Source: Gemmatimonadaceae bacterium (GTDB lineage Bacteria; Gemmatimonadota; Gemmatimonadetes; Gemmatimonadales; Gemmatimonadaceae). Taken from it: a stretch of 33,770 bases of DNA. The notes under the pieces are model-generated. The model was not told the DNA's origin and did no database searches. It saw nothing but the letters and a program-made list of their open reading frames with translations. The position numbers and the translations under genes were made by a program. The stretch is taken from assembly GCA_025450815.1 (NCBI GenBank), contig JANWLO010000004.1:1-33770 (forward strand). The letters are read 5' to 3'. Every line of letters begins with the position of its first letter. Within the stretch, counting starts at the first letter, position 1. Below, in pieces: positions 1-7,968 of this stretch.

Positions 1-2
1 GC

Positions 3-1772
3 TTCCCGGCCCTCGCGAGTGAGTTCGTCTATACGTCGCTCGCCTTCTCGCCGGCAAGCGCGACGCAATCCGGGTTGCACGACGGAATGGATCCGTATGC
101 CGGCCGCCGGGTGCACTTCGACTCGCTACTCGACAGCTTCTCGCCGGCCGCGATCGCGAAACAGCGCGCCTACTTCGAGAAGGTGCAGGCCCGTCTCGCG
201 GCGATGAACCGTTCGCGCCTCGATCCCCAGACACAAGCGGATTATGACGTGGTTGCGAACGCCGCGGGCTTCGCGCTATTCACTCTCACGCGCGAACGAT
301 TCCACGAGCGCAAACCGCAGCTCTACGCGGAGGACCTCGGCAACACGCTCTTCTCGAACGTCGCGCTCGAGTACGCGGACAAGAGTGCGCGCGCGGCGGA
401 TCTCGCGGCGCGCGTTGCCGCGGTCCCGGGCTTTCTCGCGGTGGCGCAGAAGAATCTCCAGGCGACGAACGAGATCTATTCACGCGTCGCGCTCGAGGAA
501 ACCGACGGCGTCATCGGCCTCGTGAAGGGGCTCGGCACCGACTTCACGCGCGGCACCCCGGCGGAGGCGCGCTACGCTCGCGTAGCGCCGGCGGCGGTTA
601 GCGCCCTCGAGAGCTACGAGCGATTCGTTCGCGACACGCTGCCCAAGCGCGGGAAATTCGACTGGCGCATGGGAAGCACGCTTTTCGATGAGAAGTGGAA
701 GTACTCGCTCCAGGTGTCGCTCACGCCGGCTCAAGTGCTCCGAATCGCCGAAGACAGCATGCGGACTACGAGAAGCGCCATGCTGGTGCTCGCGCGGCCG
801 CTGCACGACAAGTGGTTCCCGGATCACAAGCACACTGGCGACTCGACCTCCGTGCTCAACGCGATCGTGAGCGAGACGCTGGCGCGCATTGGGGGCGAGC
901 ACGCGAATCGCGACTCGCTGCTGGAGGCGGCGATGAGCGACGTGTCGGTGCTGGAGCGAGTCGTGCGCGACAAGCGCATCATCTCGATCGACTCGTTTCC
1001 GAACCTCCAGGTGATCCCGACGCCGGAGTTCATGCGCGGGGTGTACGGCGTGGCGGGCGCGGTGTTCGCGCCGCCGCTCAATCCGGGGCTCGCGACATTT
1101 TACTGGGTTACGCCCATTCCAGCCGCGTGGACCACCGAGCGCGCTGACTCGAAGCTGCGCGAGTACAACACGTACAAGATGCTCGACATCACGATGCACG
1201 AAGGCGTACCGGGTCACGTCGCCCAGGGTGCGTACGCCAACCTGCTCACGCCGGAATGGCGCCGGCTTCTGCGATCGGTGTACTCGAACACGCCGTACGT
1301 GGAAGGATGGGCGGTGTACGCCGAACACGTGATGATGTACGACGCGCACGTCGACGGTGGCGACGCCGTGAAAATGCGGCTGACGGATCTCAAGGGTATG
1401 CTGCGCATCTACGCGAACGCGATCCTCGACATCCGGCTGCAGATGCGCAATATGCCGGGCGATTCGGCGGTGGCCTTCATGATGCGCGACGCGTTCCAGG
1501 AACGGCCGGAGGCGGAGGCGAAGCTGCAGCGCGCACAGCTGGACTACGTGCAGCTCAACGCATACTTCGCGGGAGTGGAGGATTGGACTCGGCTGCGCCA
1601 GGAAGTGCACAGGCGTGAGGGCACGAGCTTCAATCTTTGCCGGTACCACGACACCGTGCTGCTCTACGGTGCGCTACCGGTGCCGATCATCCGGCGTCTG
1701 TACCTGGCGGGGATAAAGCCGACGGCGAATGCGCCGGTGTCGCGGTGCGGCGGAGTGAGCGCGGCAAACTGA
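3..1772 (+). CDS. DUF885 family putative metallohydrolase/peptidase, 5' end cut by window edge
   Basis: The reading frame is open from base 3 to the stop at 1770-1772, so the N-terminus lies outside the window. The first visible residues (ASEFVYTSLAFSPASATQSG) match the usual start region of DUF885 proteins, so probably only a signal peptide and a few dozen residues are missing. The signature is MHEGVPGHVAQ near base 1194, an HExxxGH-type motif that the family is thought to use for metal binding, followed by the downstream segment SNTPYVEGWAVYAEHVMMY. Roughly 590 residues are visible, in line with this family of about 580-620. DUF885 proteins are generally secreted or periplasmic and resemble metallopeptidases; substrates are unknown. 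The 3' end overlaps the convergent ATP-grasp gene by 86 bases. The family call is firm; the enzymatic role is inferred. Confidence 0.88.
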   Translation, partial: FPALASEFVYTSLAFSPASATQSGLHDGMDPYAGRRVHFDSLLDSFSPAAIAKQRAYFEKVQARLAAMNRSRLDPQTQADYDVVANAAGFALFTLTRERFHERKPQLYAEDLGNTLFSNVALEYADKSARAADLAARVAAVPGFLAVAQKNLQATNEIYSRVALEETDGVIGLVKGLGTDFTRGTPAEARYARVAPAAVSALESYERFVRDTLPKRGKFDWRMGSTLFDEKWKYSLQVSLTPAQVLRIAEDSMRTTRSAMLVLARPLHDKWFPDHKHTGDSTSVLNAIVSETLARIGGEHANRDSLLEAAMSDVSVLERVVRDKRIISIDSFPNLQVIPTPEFMRGVYGVAGAVFAPPLNPGLATFYWVTPIPAAWTTERADSKLREYNTYKMLDITMHEGVPGHVAQGAYANLLTPEWRRLLRSVYSNTPYVEGWAVYAEHVMMYDAHVDGGDAVKMRLTDLKGMLRIYANAILDIRLQMRNMPGDSAVAFMMRDAFQERPEAEAKLQRAQLDYVQLNAYFAGVEDWTRLRQEVHRREGTSFNLCRYHDTVLLYGALPVPIIRRLYLAGIKPTANAPVSRCGGVSAAN

Positions 1773-2676
1773 GGATCAGGTCGGCCATCCGGACCGCCGA
1801 GCCAGGGGCGTGGGCGAAAAAGAGCACAGGTTCGATGAGCTCGAGCTCCATTAGAATGAGCCGGCCGTCGCGCTCGACCCCATCTACGCGGGCGTACAAG
1901 ATTTCTTCCACGCAAGCTCCGGTTGCACCCGCCGCTGCACGGAGTGCCGCCTGCGCATCGGCCACGAGCGCCGCACTCGGCTCTCGCACCTCGATCGAGC
2001 CGCCGAAGTCATGCTGCACCCGAAAGTCGCCCGCCGCGGGCCGCTTCACCACCGCGTGACTGTACTCGCCGCCCAGGAAAATCTGCGACCACTCACCGCC
2101 GAGAATCTCGGGGACGAATGGCTGCACCATGACGCCGCCGGGCGAGCTGGCGACGAGCTTCCTGAATCTTTCCTCGTGGGCGGCCGCATCACCCGGCTCG
2201 ATGCGCCAGGTCTCGTGCGCGGTCGCGGAAATCGCGGGCTTCACCACGGCGCCCGCATCCTCGTCGTGAGACGCGATGATGGCGGCGAGGGTCGGCGCAT
2301 CTCCGTGCGCGTGCGCAGACACCCAGGTCGTCGGCACGGTGCCCACGCCGCGCGACGCGAGATCACGGAGGTAGCGCTTGTCCACGCTCCATCGCGCAAG
2401 CTCGGGGGAGTTGCGAAGACGGCCGGGAAACCGCTCGCCGATGCCGGTCACCCACTGCGAGAAGTCGCGCGGATGATGATGAAAGTTCCAGCAGGAGCGA
2501 AGAATGATGCTGTCGTACGACTCCCAGTCGGCGTCGACGTCCCATGGGCGTGCCTCAACCTCCGCGCCACGCGACACGAGCGCATCGCGCAGCTCGCCAT
2601 CGTCAGCGGTGAGCGCCGGCCGGCCGGAGAAGGTGATGAGTGCAACGCGAACGGGGCGTGACGGTGCCATGGCCAT
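1687..2676 (-). CDS. ATP-grasp domain protein (RimK/DcsG-like ligase)
   Basis: The protein is about 329 residues. The N-terminal pre-ATP-grasp part (VRVALITFSGRPALTADD) leads to a segment with SWNF-like character (IILRSCWNFHHH), as in DcsG-type ATP-grasp proteins. The ATP-grasp core follows: a lysine strand (GAVVKPAISATAHET), a loop VMVQPFVPEI, and the Mg-binding strand LILMELELIEPVLFF near the C-terminus. Such enzymes join a carboxylate to an amine or similar nucleophile with ATP via an acyl phosphate. DcsG itself closes O-ureidoserine in cycloserine synthesis, but no other genes for that pathway are present and the substrate here is unknown. Two ATGs are possible, at 2676 and 2670. The first overlaps the stop of the upstream membrane-protein gene as TGATG, so the two are probably translated together. 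Confidence 0.85.
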   Translation of the reverse strand: MAMAPSRPVRVALITFSGRPALTADDGELRDALVSRGAEVEARPWDVDADWESYDSIILRSCWNFHHHPRDFSQWVTGIGERFPGRLRNSPELARWSVDKRYLRDLASRGVGTVPTTWVSAHAHGDAPTLAAIIASHDEDAGAVVKPAISATAHETWRIEPGDAAAHEERFRKLVASSPGGVMVQPFVPEILGGEWSQIFLGGEYSHAVVKRPAAGDFRVQHDFGGSIEVREPSAALVADAQAALRAAAGATGACVEEILYARVDGVERDGRLILMELELIEPVLFFAHAPGSAVRMADLILSLPRSLRRTATPAHSPSALSPPGTDAG

Positions 2677-3131
2677 CAGAAGCGCTCGCCGTTCGCTTCG
2701 CGCGCGCGACTACCCACCGATCGTATGCGCGTCCACATCGTGTAGAAAAAGAGCAGGATGCCGACGATCTGCGCGAACCCCGCTGCCACCACGGCCATGC
2801 GCAGCCAGGCGGAAGTCGACGCTGCGCGCGCGAGCTCGCCGCCAACCCTCGCGGCGGTGCCGACGGTCAGCACCCAGTACGCCCACTCGACGACGCGTGG
2901 CCGATACCGCTCGTCGCCCTTCTCGGGTCGCGGAAAGAGCCAGAGCGCGACGCCCTCGATCATCATCACCACGAAGCCGACGAAGAGCGCATGCGTGTGC
3001 GCGCTCGTCACGTACGAACCGGGAAATTCGCCGTACAGCTCGCGCCGCGCGATCATCCATCCGCCAATGATCAAGCCCACGGCGAGAAAGAGGATCGCGG
3101 TTTTGATGAAACGGCGCACGAGCGTGTACAT
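2676..3131 (-). CDS. Small four-helix membrane protein resembling heme-copper oxidase subunit I
   Basis: This is a 151-residue protein with four likely membrane helices: about residues 9-26, 42-66, 83-101 and 108-132. The second helix carries AHTHALFVGFVVMMIEGVAL, which resembles the histidine-bearing helix of CcoN/NnrS-type heme proteins (HxH followed by GF and a GVA turn), and it is followed by LFPRP. At this length it cannot be a full oxidase subunit. Short relatives are usually annotated as hypothetical or as cytochrome oxidase subunit I-like. Heme binding through His45/His47 is an inference. It is the first gene of a two-gene unit with the ATP-grasp ligase, sharing one base at TGATG. The 112-base gap to lplA is a divergent promoter region. 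Confidence 0.7.
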   Translation of the reverse strand: MYTLVRRFIKTAILFLAVGLIIGGWMIARRELYGEFPGSYVTSAHTHALFVGFVVMMIEGVALWLFPRPEKGDERYRPRVVEWAYWVLTVGTAARVGGELARAASTSAWLRMAVVAAGFAQIVGILLFFYTMWTRIRSVGSRAREANGERF

Positions 3132-3243
3132 GTGCTCCGGCTGGGCTACGGGTGGTTGGTGTGATCGCGTTACACAATGAAACTACGTCATCGCGGTCGC
3201 GCATCAATCCGGGCCGCAGCCCATCCCCGACTATCTTCACTCC

Positions 3244-4242
3244 ATGCTATTCGTCGACAATCGCGGAGTCACCGACGCGCGGCTCAATCTCGCCCTCGAG
3301 GAGCACGTGCTCCGTAACGCGATGGAGGACGATGATCTGCTGCGTTTCTACGTCAACTCGCCCGCGATCATCATTGGCCGCAATCAGAACACGATCGAGG
3401 AGATCGACTCCGACGTCGTCGCCGCGCGCGGCATTCAGGTAGTACGACGCGTCTCCGGCGGTGGCGCCGTGTACCACGATCTGGGCAACCTGAATTTCAG
3501 CGTCATGACGCGCGACGTTCATGCGCGCTTCAACCGGTACGATCTGTTCAACCGCCCCGTCGTCGACGTCCTCAACGAGCTCGGTGTGCCCGCGGAGATC
3601 GGCGGGCGCAACGACATCCTCGCCGGAGGTCGCAAGATTTCCGGCAACGCGCAGTTCGCGACCGCGGGTCGAATGTTCAGCCACGGCACGCTGCTCCTCG
3701 ACTCCAATCTCGACGACGTCACCGCCGCGCTCAAGCCGAAGCCGGGAAAGGTCGAGTCGAAGGGAGTGAAATCGATTCGCAGCCGCGTCGCAAACATCAG
3801 CGAGTTTCTGCGCGAGCCGATCACCGTGAACGAGCTGCGTGATCGAATCCTCGAGCGCATCTTCGGCTCGCGTGACCTTGCCCGCATCCCCACACTCCCA
3901 CTCGGCGACACCGACTGGCAGGCGGCGCGGGCGCTGGTCGAGCGCCGCTACGGCACGTGGGCATGGAACTACGGAGAGAATCCGCCGTGCAACTTGCAGC
4001 GAGCGCGCCGATTCCCTGCCGGCGAGATCGATGTTCGCTTGAACATTCAGAAGGGGCGCATCGAGTCCGTGCGCCTTTTTGGAGACTACATGGGCCGCTC
4101 GGATATCGGCGAGCTCGAGGCGCGACTGATGGGCCTCGCCTACAATCGCGATGCGCTCGCGAGCGTGCTCGGCAGCCTGGAAATGTCGGAGTACTTCGGA
4201 GACATCAGCCGCGAGGAAGTGCTGGCACTGCTCGCGCCCTGA
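3244..4242 (+). CDS. lplA: Lipoate-protein ligase A
   Basis: The protein has 332 residues, close to the E. coli enzyme (about 338). It activates free lipoate with ATP and transfers it to the lysine of E2 and H-protein lipoyl domains in the cytoplasm. Family landmarks are present: IIIGRNQNT near residue 40-48, the lipoyl-AMP loop RRVSGGGAVYHDLGN near 75-89, and GRKISGNAQ near 128-136, whose lysine is the expected catalytic residue. The C-terminal accessory domain is present (LNIQKGRIESVRLFGDYMG), so the protein should both activate and transfer without an LplB partner. The ATG at 3244 begins directly with the conserved MLFVDNRGVTDARLNLALEE start. It is monocistronic by spacing, with about 60 bases to the next gene. 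Confidence 0.95.
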   Translation: MLFVDNRGVTDARLNLALEEHVLRNAMEDDDLLRFYVNSPAIIIGRNQNTIEEIDSDVVAARGIQVVRRVSGGGAVYHDLGNLNFSVMTRDVHARFNRYDLFNRPVVDVLNELGVPAEIGGRNDILAGGRKISGNAQFATAGRMFSHGTLLLDSNLDDVTAALKPKPGKVESKGVKSIRSRVANISEFLREPITVNELRDRILERIFGSRDLARIPTLPLGDTDWQAARALVERRYGTWAWNYGENPPCNLQRARRFPAGEIDVRLNIQKGRIESVRLFGDYMGRSDIGELEARLMGLAYNRDALASVLGSLEMSEYFGDISREEVLALLAP

Positions 4243-4305
4243 GCCTTCGCGCTAGTCGGTCTTGGCGATGTAATATTCGGGTCCACCGCTCCGCGACGAG
4301 GAACC

Positions 4306-4599
4306 ATGCCACACGATGCTCAATCCTGCGCGCATCTCGACCAGGTGCGCGACGTCGCACCGCACACCCCCAAGGGCTGCGAGGAGTGTCTCGCGTTGGG
4401 CATGCACTGGGTCCATCTGCGACTCTGCCAGGAATGCGGACACGTCGGATGCTGCGATCAATCGCAAGGCAAGCACGCTACCAAGCACTTCCATCAATCG
4501 AAGCACGCAATCATGAAGAGCTTCCAGCCCGGCGAGGACTGGAGCTGGTGCTACGTGGATGAGCTGTTCATTGAGCCTGCCGCCGAGCCGATGACATGA
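4306..4599 (+). CDS. UBP-type zinc finger domain protein
   Basis: This is a small 97-residue protein made almost entirely of one UBP-type zinc finger. Visible metal-binding residues are CAH at 8-10, CEEC at 25-28, CQEC and GCC around 41-49, and a run of histidines (GKHATKHFHQSKHAIM). The eukaryotic domain binds the C-terminal tail of ubiquitin. Bacterial stand-alone copies are common in soil bacteria and have no established partner. The C-terminal WSWCYVDELFIE strand is typical of the bacterial form. Its stop overlaps the start of the DUF5996 gene as ATGA at 4596-4599, so the two are likely co-translated. Function cannot be assigned beyond zinc binding. Confidence 0.9.
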   Translation: MPHDAQSCAHLDQVRDVAPHTPKGCEECLALGMHWVHLRLCQECGHVGCCDQSQGKHATKHFHQSKHAIMKSFQPGEDWSWCYVDELFIEPAAEPMT

Positions 4600-5537
4600 C
4601 TGGATCTGCCGCGAAGTCCGCCTGGCCACCGCTTCCTCTCGCCGAGTGGCAGGACACGCGCGATACGCTCCACATGTGGACGCAGATCGTGGGAAAGACG
4701 CGGCTCGCGCTCGCACCGATGGTGAATCACTGGTGGAACGTGCCACTCTACGTTTCCGCGCGCGGTCTCACGACGTCGCGCATGCCGTACGAAACGAGCG
4801 GCGTCTCCGTGGAGTTCGACTTCATCGATCACACGCTCGTCGCACGGCGCGACGATGGCCGGACGTGGACGATGGCGCTAGGGCCGCGATCGGTCGCGGA
4901 CTTCTATCGGAGTTACATGTCGGGTCTACGGTCCATCGGCATCGACGTACGGATCTGGCCCGTGCCGGTGGAGCTCGCGAGCCCGATTCCGTTCGCCGAA
5001 GACGAGACCCACGCGTCGTACGATGCGGAAGCGGTGCAGCGTTTCTGGCGCACGCTCGCGCAGGCGGATCGCGTGCTGCAGATCTTTCGCGGACGGTTCG
5101 TCGGGAAGTCGAGCCCCGTGCATTTCTTCTGGGGGAGCTTCGATCTCGCGTGCACGCGATTCAACGGCGCGCTCGCGCCGCGGCATCCCGGTGGGGTTCC
5201 GGGGTTCCCGGATTGGGCGGTGCGCGAGGCGTATTCGCACTCGTGCATCAGCGCCGGATGGTGGCCAGGCACCCCCGGCGGCCCGGTCGCCGAGCCCGCC
5301 TTCTACGCCTACGCCTATCCCGAGCCTGAGGGATGCCCCACCGCGCCAATTCGGCCGGCCGCGGGACATTACAACGCACAGATGCACGAGTGGGTGCTTC
5401 GGTACGACGCCGTTCGCAATTCGACAGATCCCGATGGCGACACGCTCGATTTTTTTCAGAGCACCTACGAAGCGGCCGCCAATCTGGCGGGGTGGAACCG
5501 GGCCGCGCTCGAGCGAAAGACAGCCGCAACCGACTGA
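4596..5537 (+). CDS. DUF5996 family protein
   Basis: The protein has 313 residues, is soluble, and has no signal peptide or membrane segment. The opening LPLAEWQDTRDTLHMWTQIV, the WWNVPLYVSARGLTTSRMPY stretch and the central FRGRFVGKSSPVHFFWGSFD are characteristic of DUF5996, a conserved bacterial family of unknown biochemical role. It is coupled by a four-base ATGA overlap to the UBP zinc-finger gene. No catalytic residues can be named with confidence, although the many conserved Trp, His and Phe residues suggest a compact ligand-binding or enzymatic fold. The stop at 5535-5537 is followed by about 130 bases before egtB. Confidence 0.85.
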   Translation: MTGSAAKSAWPPLPLAEWQDTRDTLHMWTQIVGKTRLALAPMVNHWWNVPLYVSARGLTTSRMPYETSGVSVEFDFIDHTLVARRDDGRTWTMALGPRSVADFYRSYMSGLRSIGIDVRIWPVPVELASPIPFAEDETHASYDAEAVQRFWRTLAQADRVLQIFRGRFVGKSSPVHFFWGSFDLACTRFNGALAPRHPGGVPGFPDWAVREAYSHSCISAGWWPGTPGGPVAEPAFYAYAYPEPEGCPTAPIRPAAGHYNAQMHEWVLRYDAVRNSTDPDGDTLDFFQSTYEAAANLAGWNRAALERKTAATD

Positions 5538-5669
5538 GTCTGCCAGAAGCGTAGCGGCGAGGTATTTGCTCCGTCCGGCGGGAACCAAAGACCCCGAATT
5601 TGGCCTAAGATGGACTGGCGCAGCCCTCGGCTCGACTGCACCTTCCGACCCCCTCCGACGCTTCCGCTC

Positions 5670-6983
5670 ATGATCTCATCGGCGACTACGACCGACCCGA
5701 CGGCGACATCGCTCAGTAGCTTGCATCGTTCCCCTCGGAACGATGCGCTCGGATCCCGCTACGCGGCGGTACGCGCGCAAACCGAGCGGCTCTGCGATCC
5801 ACTCGACACGGAGGACTACGTCGTCAGCAGCATGGCGGATGTGAGTCCCACCAAGTGGCATCTCGCGCACACGAGCTGGTTCTTCGAGACGTTCGTGCTC
5901 GGCCCGCACGCGCCGGACTATCTCTCGCCCAATTCCAAATACGCTTTTCTTTTCAATTCGTACTACGTGCAGGCCGGCGAGCGCCACTGTCGCGCGAAGC
6001 GCGGGCTCGTGACGCGTCCAACCGTGCGCGAGGTATTCGAGTACCGCGCGCACGTGGATGCTGCGATGCACGCGCTCATCGACCGCATAGCGGGCGACAC
6101 GGCGCATCCGGCGCACGCGCTCATCGAGCTCGGACTCCATCACGAGCAGCAGCATCAGGAGCTGCTGGTAACGGACATCAAGCACGTGTTCTGGATGAAT
6201 CCTCTTCGCCCCGTGTACCGCGAGCGAAGTACGGATGCGCCGCAGCCTGCATCCCCGGCGCGCTGGCAGACGATCACCGGCGGCGTGCACCGCATCGGCC
6301 ATGATGGCGATGGCTTCGCATTCGACAACGAGTCTCCCGCGCATCGCGTGTTCCTGGAGGATTTCCGGCTCGCGTCGCGTCTCGTGACGAACGCCGAGTA
6401 CCTGGAGTTCATCGACGATCGTGGTTACAGCCGCCCCGAGCTCTGGCTCTCTCCCGGGCTCGCTACGGTGCAGGATCAGAAGTGGGAAGCGCCGTTCTAC
6501 TGGGAGCACGCGCCCGAAGGATGGACCGAGTTCACGCTCGCGGGCACGCGCGAGGTCGCGCCCGATGAGCCGGTGTGCCACGTGAGCTACTACGAGGCGG
6601 ATGCCTTCGCGCGCTGGGCCGGCAAGCGTCTGCCAACGGAGGCCGAGTGGGAGATAGCCGCACGAGGAGAGCCCGTGACGGGCAACTTCGTGGAAGCAGA
6701 GCGCTTTCATCCGGCGCCGGCCAACCCGAACGCGCGCGGCCTCGCGCAGCTCTACGGCGATTCATGGCAATGGACGCAGAGCGCGTACGTCGGCTATCCG
6801 GGATTCAAGCCCGCGGGCGGCGCGATCGGCGAGTACAACGGCAAGTGGATGGCGGACCAGTGGGTGCTGCGCGGAGCATCGTGCGCAACGCCACAGTCGC
6901 ACGCGCGGACGACGTACCGGAACTTCTTTCCGTCGGACTCACGGTGGCAGTTCACCGGTATTCGTCTCGCCGACCACTCGTGA
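5670..6983 (+). CDS. egtB: Ergothioneine biosynthesis sulfoxide synthase EgtB
   Basis: EgtB is the non-heme iron enzyme that joins hercynine to a cysteine-type thiol with O2, giving the sulfoxide precursor of ergothioneine. An N-terminal DinB-like domain carries the iron ligands: His67 in KWHLAHTSWFFE, and His158/His162 in HHEQQHQE (numbered from the ATG at 5670). A C-terminal FGE-sulfatase-like domain follows, ending with the family motif TYRNFFPSDSRWQFTGIRLA. From this ATG the protein is 437 residues. An in-frame ATG at 5610 would add 20 non-conserved residues, so 5670 is preferred. Only egtB and egtD are present here, with no egtA or egtC neighbour, which suggests direct use of cysteine as in two-gene pathways. 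The thiol preference is inferred. egtD follows after 10 bases. Confidence 0.95.
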   Translation: MISSATTTDPTATSLSSLHRSPRNDALGSRYAAVRAQTERLCDPLDTEDYVVSSMADVSPTKWHLAHTSWFFETFVLGPHAPDYLSPNSKYAFLFNSYYVQAGERHCRAKRGLVTRPTVREVFEYRAHVDAAMHALIDRIAGDTAHPAHALIELGLHHEQQHQELLVTDIKHVFWMNPLRPVYRERSTDAPQPASPARWQTITGGVHRIGHDGDGFAFDNESPAHRVFLEDFRLASRLVTNAEYLEFIDDRGYSRPELWLSPGLATVQDQKWEAPFYWEHAPEGWTEFTLAGTREVAPDEPVCHVSYYEADAFARWAGKRLPTEAEWEIAARGEPVTGNFVEAERFHPAPANPNARGLAQLYGDSWQWTQSAYVGYPGFKPAGGAIGEYNGKWMADQWVLRGASCATPQSHARTTYRNFFPSDSRWQFTGIRLADHS

Positions 6984-6993
6984 GGAGCTGAGC

Positions 6994-7968
6994 ATGACGA
7001 TGCCATACGAGCGACGCCGCGCTCCCGCTGCGGAGCCGCGTCCCGATGCCAACACGCTTGCGCGCGACGTCGTGCAGGGGCTGACGTCGAACCCGAAGAC
7101 GCTTCCGCCCAAGCTCTTCTACGACGCCAGGGGCGCGGAGCTGTTCGAGCGAATCAGCGAGCTGCCCGAGTACTATCTCACACGCGCCGAGCTCGAGATC
7201 CTGCGCTCGCGCAGCGGCGAGATCGCCGAGCTCGCGGGCCCGCACGCAACGCTCATCGAGTACGGCAGCGGCGCCGGCGTGAAAATCCGGCTACTGCTGA
7301 ACGCGCTCGAGTCGCCCGCGGCGTACGTGCCCATCGACATCTCTCGCGAGCAGCTTGCGCGCGTCGCGAGTGAGCTTGCCGCCGAGTACCCCGCGGTGGA
7401 CGTGCGGCCGCTCAACGCGGACTACACTATGCCGCTCACTCTCCCACCGTTGCGCGACGGCTCACGACGGCTCGCGTTCTTTCCGGGGTCCACCATCGGA
7501 AACTTCCATCCAATGGAGGCATCCATCTTCCTGCGTCGCGTGCGACGGACCGTGGGCAAGAGCGGCGCGCTCGTGCTCGGCGTGGATCGCCGGAAGCGCG
7601 CCGGGATTCTCGACGCGGCGTACGATGATGCTGCCGGCGTTACTGCCGCGTTCAACCTCAACATGCTCGCGCGCATCAATCGCGAGCTAAGCACCGATTT
7701 CGATCTCGATCGCTTCGCGCACCGAGCGTATTTCAATTCGAAGGCGAGCCGCGTCGAGATGCACCTAGTGAGCCTTGCCGCGCAGACGGTCCACGTGGCC
7801 GGGGAGTCGATCCGGTTCGCCAAGGGCGAGTCGATCTGGACGGAAAGCTCCTACAAGTACGATCGCGCGCGCCTGCGCGAGCTCACCGAGTCCGCCGGCT
7901 TCAGGCTCGACCGGCTGTGGACCGACGCGAAGAAGCAGTTCTGGGTCGCCTACCTTTCGGCCATGTGA
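6994..7968 (+). CDS. egtD: L-histidine N-alpha-methyltransferase EgtD
   Basis: EgtD trimethylates histidine with three S-adenosylmethionine molecules to make hercynine, the substrate of EgtB. The 324-residue length is normal. Landmarks are LFYDARGAELFERISELPEY near the N-terminus, the SAM loop EYGSGAGVKIRLLL from about residue 89, VPIDISREQL, and FFPGSTIGNFHP, the family's clearest signature. It begins 10 bases after the egtB stop, with GAGGAG upstream as ribosome binding site, so the two genes form an operon. The last 19 bases overlap the convergent ABC transporter gene. Together with EgtB it should supply the complete core pathway; the final C-S cleavage is either spontaneous or catalysed by a PLP enzyme not seen here. 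Confidence 0.95.
   Translation: MTMPYERRRAPAAEPRPDANTLARDVVQGLTSNPKTLPPKLFYDARGAELFERISELPEYYLTRAELEILRSRSGEIAELAGPHATLIEYGSGAGVKIRLLLNALESPAAYVPIDISREQLARVASELAAEYPAVDVRPLNADYTMPLTLPPLRDGSRRLAFFPGSTIGNFHPMEASIFLRRVRRTVGKSGALVLGVDRRKRAGILDAAYDDAAGVTAAFNLNMLARINRELSTDFDLDRFAHRAYFNSKASRVEMHLVSLAAQTVHVAGESIRFAKGESIWTESSYKYDRARLRELTESAGFRLDRLWTDAKKQFWVAYLSAM

Noticed and set aside
480-1649. Antisense open frame opposite the DUF885 gene
   Set aside because: The sequence is low-complexity Arg/His/Val-rich and the real domain lies on the other strand.
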